A stretch of 13,286 bases of DNA from Saccoglossus kowalevskii (Eukaryota > Hemichordata > Enteropneusta > Harrimaniidae): assembly GCF_000003605.2 (NCBI RefSeq), contig NW_003156734.1, forward strand, positions 17,372 through 30,657, written 5' to 3'. The first letter of the stretch is position 1; every line of letters begins with the position of its first letter. The notes beneath the pieces are model-generated. The model did not search any database, had not been told where the DNA came from, and was given only the letters and a program-made list of their open reading frames with translations. The position numbers and the translations under genes were made by a program. Below, in pieces: positions 7,635 through 13,286 of the stretch.

Positions 7635-8943
7635 GTGACTCTAATCTTGTCTTTAGCAGACAAAAGCTTGAGAAAAATAAAATCAAAAAAGAAGAAAACA
7701 TATGAAAAAGATGGAAAGAAAAGAATATGGTTCGATCATGAATGTTGGCTACTTCAAAAAGAATTCAAAAGTATTTCAAACCTTTTAAAAAAATATACCG
7801 GGGACCCATTTATTCGTGGAAAATTCTTCAAAGCGGAAAAAGACTACAAGAAACTGATCAAAAGAAGAAAAAGAGAAACTGCAGCATCACTGCTCTTTGA
7901 ACTTAAAAACTCTGAAGATGAGCCATCAAAATTTTGGAAAATAATGTGCAAATGGGTAATGAAAATACACATAATGCTGATAACATCAATGATTCGGTAG
8001 CGCCTAATGAATGGTTATCCTATTTCAATAAATTACTAAATCCATCTTCTGAGCATAACATGAATAAGAGTGATTTATACAATGAAATAAACTCTGAAAT
8101 ATATCGATTAGAACACAATTTTGATAATAACACTGAACTTGACAGACCAATTCTAAAAAGCGAAATTATAAAACAAGGCGTCAGCGTAAGATGGGATCTC
8201 AAATGAAATAATAAAAAATGGCCACCCTTATCTGTTAAACACAGTACATAAATTGTTTAATATAATATATAACAAAAGCATATTTCCAGAATTCTGGAGT
8301 TCTGGTTTAATAGTTCCAATTTTTAAATCCGGTGCGAAATCAAACCCTGCAAACTATAGGGGCATAGCAATATCGAGCTGTCTCGGGAAACTTTTCTCAA
8401 GTATACTCAACGAAAGAATAACAGGATTTCTGGACAAAAACAACACCCTTTCTAATAACCAGTTTGGATTTTAAAAAGGCTGCCGCACAACCGATAACCT
8501 TGTCATTCTTAAAACAATAATCACAAAGTACCTGTACCATAGCGATCACACCAAAACAACAACGGAGTGTAACAATAAATCGCAAACTAAGAAACCAAAA
8601 AAATTATATGCATGTTTTGTCGATCTAAGGAAAGCGTTCGACAGTGTCTGGCATGAAGCCATGTTTCTAAAGCTACTAAAGTCTGGTATTACAGGCAAAA
8701 TATATAGACTAAAAAAGACATGTATACGAACAACATTTCATCATGACTTGTCCATTTTACAATGACCAAAGAAAATCAATATTTGAGAAATGTAAGAAAC
8801 AAATTAATAATTTTGATAATTTTACAATTGATGACAAATTTGCACTGACAATGAGTTATAATTTAACCTCATTACATATCACACTTAGACAATTCATTAA
8901 AACTGCTCTCATCTTAAGACAGAAACACCTCCAAGAATTTTAA
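7635..8943 (+). pseudogene. LINE reverse transcriptase ORF remnant
   Basis: Four breaks are visible. A frameshift near 7945 moves FWKIMCK into the frame reading NENTHNADNINDSVAPNEW. A second change near 8180 restores KAS-A-stop-DGISNEIIKNGHPY, so a TAA sits in the usual KASGxDGI motif. The RT core then reads PEFWSSGLIVPIFKSG, PANYRGIAISS and NNQFGF-stop (TAA at 8472-8474) KGCRTTDNL. The palm motif A follows near 8613-8650 as CFVDLRKAFDSVWH (first catalytic Asp present). At about 8710 the sequence passes to EQHFIMTCPFYNDQR, the C-terminal HxxxC segment, so motif B, the YADD-type motif C and the thumb are deleted. The tail ends RQFIKTALILRQ then stop. Non-functional. Confidence 0.85.
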
Positions 8944-9190
8944 ACCTTAATGTATTAACGCATTATTATTGTTATTACTTTTTAACAATGGTTTCTTCTA
9001 CTTTTATTGCTATTGATGAGATATATTACTATTCATGTTTTTTTATTTATTTTATTACGATTATTATTATTTTTTTAATAACTACTTTAGTCTTAGTGTT
9101 TTGTATTATTAGTCTAGTTTTGTTTACTGTAAATGTAACCATTTTAATTCTCTTTGGGGAATTTTATGTGTTTAATGAAAGTAAAGTAAA
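7635..9190 (+). mobile_element. Non-LTR retrotransposon (LINE B), 5'-truncated and internally deleted
   Basis: It starts within the linker between endonuclease and reverse transcriptase (RIWFDHECWLLQKEF... FWKIM). It continues through the first part of the RT and then jumps to the C-terminal end. After the last stop (8941-8943) a T-rich, TTATTATTATT-type 3' UTR runs to about 9190 and ends TAATGAAAGTAAAGTAAA. No endonuclease domain is present. The left junction at about 7625 interrupts the tandem repeat, consistent with a 5'-truncated insertion. I see no clear target-site duplication. The clade is not certain. Confidence 0.85.
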
Positions 9191-9414
9191 CTATTAGCTG
9201 ACTTTCAGCGAATCACTGATGGTGTAGTGATCCGTAGTTAATGCATTTGTTACCAAACTTTAATGGGGTATTTTTAGGTGATTGGAAGGTATTGAAGGAG
9301 TCGCCGGCAATAATTAGCGCAAGTCGTGCAAAGGTCGTACTTGTGATTTCTATTAGAAGAGCGCACTGGAAATTCAATGTTTACCATCACAAATGTGATC
9401 CCTTTAAGTTATAC
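9191..9414. other. Unassigned spacer between LINE B and the duplicated module
   Basis: The composition shifts here to more CpG than the LINE. A small ATCACT...AGTGAT hairpin lies near 9211-9230. No gene recognised. Confidence 0.5.
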
Positions 9415-9604
9415 GGCGAATAAAAAGAATTTGTTTCTTTTGTTATAAATTTGCACAGAACATATCAAATCTGTAAATCTAAGCATTACAGACACGTTTA
9501 CGCAAAACGGAACTTGGAATGTTTTCAAATTACGTCACCCAGTCGCGTTCCTTCCGGCCGGAAAACCGGCCCAAATGGAACAATATGGCGATTACTCGTT
9601 ACCT
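9415..9604. repeat. Duplicated promoter-like module, copy 1
   Basis: Runs from GGCGAATAAAAAGAA to GGCGATTACTCGTTACCT and aligns base for base with 10632-10853 with only a few substitutions, a 1-bp difference in AATTTG/AATTG and a 33-bp gap. It includes GTTATAAATTTGC (TATA-like), TTACGTCACC (CRE/ATF-like) and CTTCCGGCCGGAA (paired ETS-like sites). Open frames inside are shared only because the DNA is duplicated. Confidence 0.9.
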
Positions 9605-10631
9605 CGTTGTGTCGTCACCGGAAGCGCTGTCCCAGCACAAACCAATCTCCTTCCCAGAGGCCTTTGCGCTTTACGCAATAGTGCCTCTGCCACAGGCAGC
9701 CTTCAATTCAATTCAATTCAATTTTTTCACTACGCACGGCCATTTTCTTGTACCTGTTACATCTGAAAACGTACTACAAAAAGTGGGGAAAAAACGTATG
9801 TCACATCCGAACTATTTATTAATGTCAGACCTCAGTAAAAACGTGAATACGAACCATTTTATCGCGGACTATGTTTTGCAAGGTAATGTTACTGTAGTGA
9901 AATGGCGCACGTGATACACTACTAAAACTTGGAAGAAAAAACGTTCTGTTATCGTATATACTGTAGTTGGGAAAGAAACATTAAAGACTAATTTCACTGA
10001 AAGGGGTTTCCTAACATTTCCGTTCATCTTGTATTCTGGTGAATATCTCAATACTATTTCTGGCTTGAACGGGTTCGATTTTGCGCGTCTAACAGTAATA
10101 GAACACACAGGTTCTAGTAAGTTTATAAAGTTAGTCATTTATAATAGAAACTAATGCTTTGGCATGTAGGAAAAGATTGTACTTTTCTAACGCAAGTCAT
10201 GTATATTGTATTCTAATTAACAGAACATTTTATTCGGAGTCGGGGCGTGAAACGTCTTTTTAAGAGTTTAAAGTAACCAAGTATGTACGCATAACTTTGT
10301 TAACCGACAGGGTCTTGTAGTTCGAACATATTCGAATATGCAAATGAGTTCTATGCAAAGCTGCTTTGTGCAGTGATGATAAGTAACGCGTATCGAACTG
10401 TGCGGAGTTCAACTTGGCTGGTTCCCGCCTCAAGTGTCATGGCGTACCAAGTCACAAGAGGCCGGTAACTAGTAACGGTTCCGGCATTCTGATTGGTACA
10501 TCACTTTCTCGTTGCTTGTTCCATTTCCCTTAGTTACCTGACGTCAGCGCTTACGCTCGTGGCCGTTCAGGGGTTTCCTTTTGCTTTCGAAAGTTGGGCC
10601 ATGGAACTATAAATTTATAGTTCCATGGTTG
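9605..10631. other. CpG-richer intermodule region, no gene recognised
   Basis: Contains a (TTCAA)n run near 9702-9724, an E-box CACGTG near 9907, octamer-type ATGCAAAT (10338-10345) with ATGCAAAG (10353-10360), an inverted CCAAT (GATTGG near 10491) and a consensus CRE TGACGTCA (10539-10546). Short open frames on either strand (for example 9869-10138 minus) show no domain. Confidence 0.5.
10599..10628. repeat. Perfect 30-bp palindrome flanked by 7-bp direct repeats
   Basis: CCATGGAACTATAAA followed by its exact reverse complement. GTTGGGC occurs at 10593-10599 and again at 10628-10634, so the palindrome core (28 bp, CATGG...CCATG) sits between 7-bp direct repeats like an insertion with a target duplication. 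It immediately precedes copy 2 of the duplicated module. Confidence 0.95.
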
Positions 10632-10853
10632 GGCGAATAAAAAGAATTGTTTCTTTTGTTATAAATTTGCACAGAACATATCAAATCTGTAAATCTAAGC
10701 AGGCAGTATGTATGAGCATGGCTTTATTGTAGCATTACAGACACGTTTACGCAAAACGGAACTTGGAATGTTTTCAAATTACGTCACCCAGTCGCGTTCC
10801 TTCCGGCCTGAAAACCGGCCCAAATGGAACAATATGGCGATTACTAGTTACCT
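10632..10853. repeat. Duplicated promoter-like module, copy 2 (with 33-bp insertion)
   Basis: The second copy of 9415-9604, in the same orientation about 1.2 kb away. It has 33 extra bases (GGCAGTATGTATGAGCATGG and the next 13) between CTAAGCA and TTACAGACACG, with AGCA on both sides. One base differs in the ETS site (GGCCTG instead of GGCCGG). Confidence 0.9.
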
Positions 10854-10966
10854 GCGTCCTACCTGCCATTCGCAAAGGACGCCGGGAACCAGCGAGAATG
10901 GCCAATCTGCATCGTCAAAGGGTCAAGCAGGTCAAAATTGGCCGCCAGTGGCGCTGTACTTCCAAA

Positions 10967-11065
10967 ATGGCGGCGTCCAAAGCAAGGGTAAATTTTGTCG
11001 TAACCTTCTTACGAAACAGGATTACAGTAAGAAAATTGTGCCCTGTTACACGATTCGAAAAAGTC
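10967..11065 (+). CDS. Tentative first coding exon, possible mitochondrial presequence
   Basis: ATG at 10967 in AAAATGGCG (good Kozak context, YY1-like) opens MAASKARVNFVVTFLRNR and continues to a GTC|GTAAGT donor at 11066 (33 codons, phase 0). The peptide has Lys/Arg at 5, 7, 16, 18, 22, 23, 29 and 32, and no Asp or Glu before residue 31, which resembles a mitochondrial targeting sequence. Alternative donors: AGG|GTAAAT at 10988 and ACA|GTAAGA at 11027. A frame-linked upstream ATG exists at 10899. I do not recognise the protein and found no downstream exon, so it may be chance in a GC-rich frame. Confidence 0.25.
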
Positions 11066-11189
11066 GTAAGTAACTTTCTGGTTTGTTTGAACCAAAAATA
11101 TTATTGTAATATGCAGCAGACAATGTCTGGCGGGCAAACGCAGCTTTCATTGATTATCACATGTACAAGCCAAGTTATTCCCTGATGAA

Positions 11190-11748
11190 CCGTTGCAATT
11201 TTGGGGCCAGTTTATTAGTCCGAAAACGGGGACTTATGTTTTGACCTCCGTGCTCCCGTGCGTGCGTCCGGACCTGTATCCTAGAAATGCCTGGACCAAT
11301 CACAATCAAACTTCACACATACATCATATATGAAATTATACATAAACGTTTGTTTTACACGTTTCAAAACTCTATCAACTTAATAATAAACTGGTCTATG
11401 TAGTAACACTCAAAATATGTTTAAACATGTCTTGGAAATAAGGGTAGACCACATGGAGCCCAGGAACTATGATCAACTGTATGCAGTCTCTGAGGCGCGA
11501 GGGGTGGTATCGGCTGGTAAATAGACAAGGGATGAAGGCTTCAGCCAGCTCAATTTTTTATACTCTAAAAAACAGTCAAAAAGAATGAAAAATAAAACTT
11601 AAAAAAATACCAGGTTGAAGAATATTAGTTGCTTTTTCAAATTTCGCCAAAGCCTTACCTATATTTTCCTTATATCAGCAGAATAAATCAAGAAAACTAC
11701 ACAAATTGACTCCATTTCTGAATAACTAACGGTTGGCCTGAACGCACG
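11190..11748. other. Stretch without recognisable gene
   Basis: 11195-11280 (around GGGGCCAGTTTATTAGTCC and GTGCGTGCGTCCGG) has the feel of a dispersed repeat, but I cannot name it. The rest, 11290-11700, is ordinary AT-rich sequence with no long open frame. Confidence 0.45.
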
Positions 11749-11894
11749 GCACACTTGGAGGCGAAGAACCAATCACAAAACTGGTTCCGAAACAATTTAG
11801 CAAGGCTAACCGAGTTGTAACCTTGATGTGGTTTGTAACCAGTCTTATGATTGGTTGTTAACAAATTTTGAACAGGCCACGCCTCCAACTGTGC
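11749..11894. mobile_element. MITE-like fold-back element, 146 bp
   Basis: Outer arms GCACACTTGGAGGCG (11749-11763) and the reverse complement of 11880-11894 match 14 of 15. Inner arms AACCAATCACAAAACTGGTT (11767-11786) and the reverse complement of 11837-11856 match 18 of 20. A third, weaker CAAGG pairing lies towards the centre. The right arm has about 20 extra bases between outer and inner blocks. The element abuts the break point of the integrase fragment. Confidence 0.75.
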
Positions 11895-11904
11895 AGGGTC
11901 AGGG

Positions 11905-12345
11905 TTGAATTTACGAATTGTGGACCGTTGTCTGTTAGGAGTGTTTCTGGGATACCCCGACGTGCAAATGACTGTTTAATGTGCTTTATGACGATTTCTG
12001 AGCTTGTGTCTTCTAACATGTCGACTTCGAAAAAGCCTGAGTATGCATCCACTATTAACAAATAGTCTTTGCAATAGAAATAGAACAAATCACTGGCTGT
12101 TTGTTGCCATGGTCTAGTTGGTGTTTCTTGGGGTTTCAATGGCTCTTTCTGTTGTTTTCGTGAGTATTTCTGACAAACACCACATTTTTTTATTTTGTCG
12201 GTAAGATCGGACAGCATGCCTGGCCAAAATAACAAGCTTTTCGCTCGACGTTTGCACATTTCGATACCTAGATGTCCCTGATGAACAATATCTATCGGCC
12301 AGTGCAAGTTCAGGTGTACCCTTTGTGTTTCACAGAAGGTGATTT
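11905..12345 (-). pseudogene. Ty3/gypsy-type integrase fragment
   Basis: On the minus strand the frame contains an HHCC zinc-binding region (VHQGHLGIEMCKRRAK, then FWPGM, then KKCGVCQKYSRKQQKEPLKP) followed by the integrase catalytic core: TASDLFYF (first Asp), DYLLIVDAYSGFFEVDML, and TDNGPQFVNS (second Asp). Right after VNS the resemblance stops, at about 11905, where the fold-back element lies, so the third catalytic residue (Glu) and the C-terminal domain are missing. Sequence before about 12345 does not show RT or RNase H. It is a dead fragment of a retrotransposon pol gene; no LTRs seen. An antisense frame at 11868-12065 is a shadow. Confidence 0.88.
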
Positions 12346-12525
12346 TTTTCTCCCTGAATTTGAGGCAAATATGGATAACTATATTATTAAAAGAAATACA
12401 TTACATATATGAGATAATTTAATCAAATTTTATTCAGTGCAAACCATTGAACAAAAAAATTCAGGTTTGAGTATTCATATAAAACATTTTTTCTTTATTC
12501 GAAACATTTGACGTTATTAAGTACT

Positions 12526-12736
12526 TACTGTAAAGGGGGTAATTATTCACTGGGTTTTAATTTGGCTTATTTCGCTGACTGGCAAATGCGCTAAATTAAA
12601 ACTCAGTGAATATGTAAAATTTAGCATAGAACACATTATCTAAATGACGAAACCGTGAATTTAAAACCCACTGAATATGCCTGAAATGGTAAATCAGTGA
12701 AATTTAAACCCAGTGAAAATTATTCATTTTACAGTA
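12526..12736. mobile_element. MITE-like inverted repeat, 211 bp, with TACTGTAAA ends
   Basis: The left end TACTGTAAAGGGGGTAATTA and the reverse complement of the right end, TACTGTAAAATGAATAATTT, both lead into TTCACTGGGTTT-AATTT. Inside, related AAAACYCA(G/C)TGAATA motifs occur in alternating orientation near 12544, 12596, 12663 and 12705, giving several nested hairpins. No coding capacity. Target duplication not clear. TACTGTAAA-type termini are familiar in non-autonomous elements of marine invertebrates. Confidence 0.75.
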
Positions 12737-13286
12737 TTTTGAAAAAAAAATTACCCAAAAAATGATTTTTTGAAATTTTACTCACAGCATGACATAATGC
12801 ACCATTTGAAGACATAATGAAAACAGAGAATAACTGGTTAGGCATCATTACTGACAGCAGTCTTGAATCACAAAATACAATGATTTTTTTTAGAACACTT
12901 GCGCCAACTTTGCATGTCTTGTTGAAAATTTAACCTACTTACTACGGAGACTACATTATCACAAGACAATATATTTCAATTGTAACATTAAATTGACAAG
13001 TTTATCAAATTGTTTGTGGCCAAGTTATACATTTATGAAGATAATTAATGGAAATTGTATGTATGGAAATGTAAGCAAATTAACAATTTTAAGAAAAAAT
13101 CAACACGTGTAGATGTTAACTGCCTGGTAGTTTTATATTGGGTTGGAAAAAGTTCAAACATTATCCTGCATTATAAATCCATTGTGGAAAAATATGTTAT
13201 GACAGAGTGATGTTGAATACTTTCAGATTTTAAATTGCAGCAAAATTCTCATAGGAACCCTTTTAATGAGGTTGAATGTTATTGTG
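12737..13286. other. AT-rich right end, no gene recognised
   Basis: No open frame of note, no RNA gene, no inverted or tandem repeat that I could support. Confidence 0.55.

Larger units (their letters stand above)
10338..10966 (+). promoter_or_regulatory. Putative CpG-type promoter
   Basis: A run of motifs typical of animal housekeeping promoters: octamer (10338), inverted CCAAT (about 10491), CRE TGACGTCA (10539-10546), a second TTACGTCA (about 10780), an ETS-like TTCCGG (10801) and YY1-like AAAATGGCGGC at 10964-10974 over a candidate start codon. CpG frequency is visibly higher than in the flanks. Direction and activity are inferred; the plus strand is favoured by the YY1/ATG overlap. Confidence 0.4.

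Noticed and set aside
8988-9197. Hydrophobic 69-residue open frame that looks like a membrane protein
   Set aside because: It is the T-rich 3' UTR of LINE B; runs of Ile/Leu/Phe result from TTATTATT composition.
9519-9914. 131-residue open frame and its twin at 10708-11073
   Set aside because: Identity between them is confined to the duplicated DNA and ends where the duplication ends; no domain, and a second frame in the same DNA is also open.
10075-10092. GGGTTCGATT, T-loop-like sequence of a tRNA
   Set aside because: No pairing acceptor, D or anticodon arms around it on either strand.
11697-11888. Minus-strand open frame across the fold-back element
   Set aside because: It spans an inverted-repeat element and shows no domain; coincidental.

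Overview
The window looks like nuclear DNA of an invertebrate animal. It is AT-rich, with a protein gene split by consensus GT/AG introns, non-LTR retrotransposon remnants, a mariner element, a Ty3/gypsy integrase fragment, MITE-like fold-backs and tandem repeats. There is no bacterial gene packing, no Shine-Dalgarno pattern and no operon. A marine invertebrate such as a mollusc or annelid is plausible from the repeat mix, but I cannot name a species.

Left part (1-4330, minus strand). The one convincing host gene is the 5' half of a Gfo/Idh/MocA-family NAD(P)-dependent oxidoreductase. Five coding exons (3136-3047, 2231-2073, 1743-1684, 1464-1357, 424-368) join without a frame break into about 158 residues carrying GxGxxG, CDP, TPDQFH, EKP and CHVLRY motifs. 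All five visible introns are phase 0, and the gene runs off the left edge. Intron 4 is mostly an 84-bp minisatellite whose unit contains the last codons of exon 4 and its splice donor, so the donor has been multiplied about ten-fold. A possible promoter with TATA-like sequences lies near 3900-3965, and 4010-4123 holds two perfect heat-shock-element trimers and one near-match.

Middle part (4330-9190) is a repeat graveyard. It holds a (CAAT)n tract, a 5'-truncated LINE tail (about 4845-5463), a mariner copy (5465-6607, TA target duplication, 39-bp inverted repeats, transposase inactivated), about three copies of a ~300-bp tandem repeat with AAAATGGC dyads (about 6740-7625), and a second, internally deleted LINE (about 7635-9190).

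Right part (9190-11190) is richer in CpG and holds a diverged ~190-bp duplication (9415-9604 and 10632-10853). A perfect 30-bp palindrome flanked by 7-bp direct repeats abuts the second copy. CRE, octamer, inverted CCAAT, ETS-like and YY1-like motifs suggest a CpG-type promoter, with a possible first coding exon on the plus strand starting at 10967. That exon is tentative, and no downstream exon was recognised.

The right end (11190-13286) holds a 146-bp fold-back element beside a Ty3/gypsy integrase remnant (minus strand), a 211-bp MITE-like inverted repeat, and AT-rich sequence without recognisable genes. I see no multi-gene system. The most notable items are the exon-derived splice-donor minisatellite, the heat-shock-element cluster upstream of the oxidoreductase and the palindrome at the promoter duplication.
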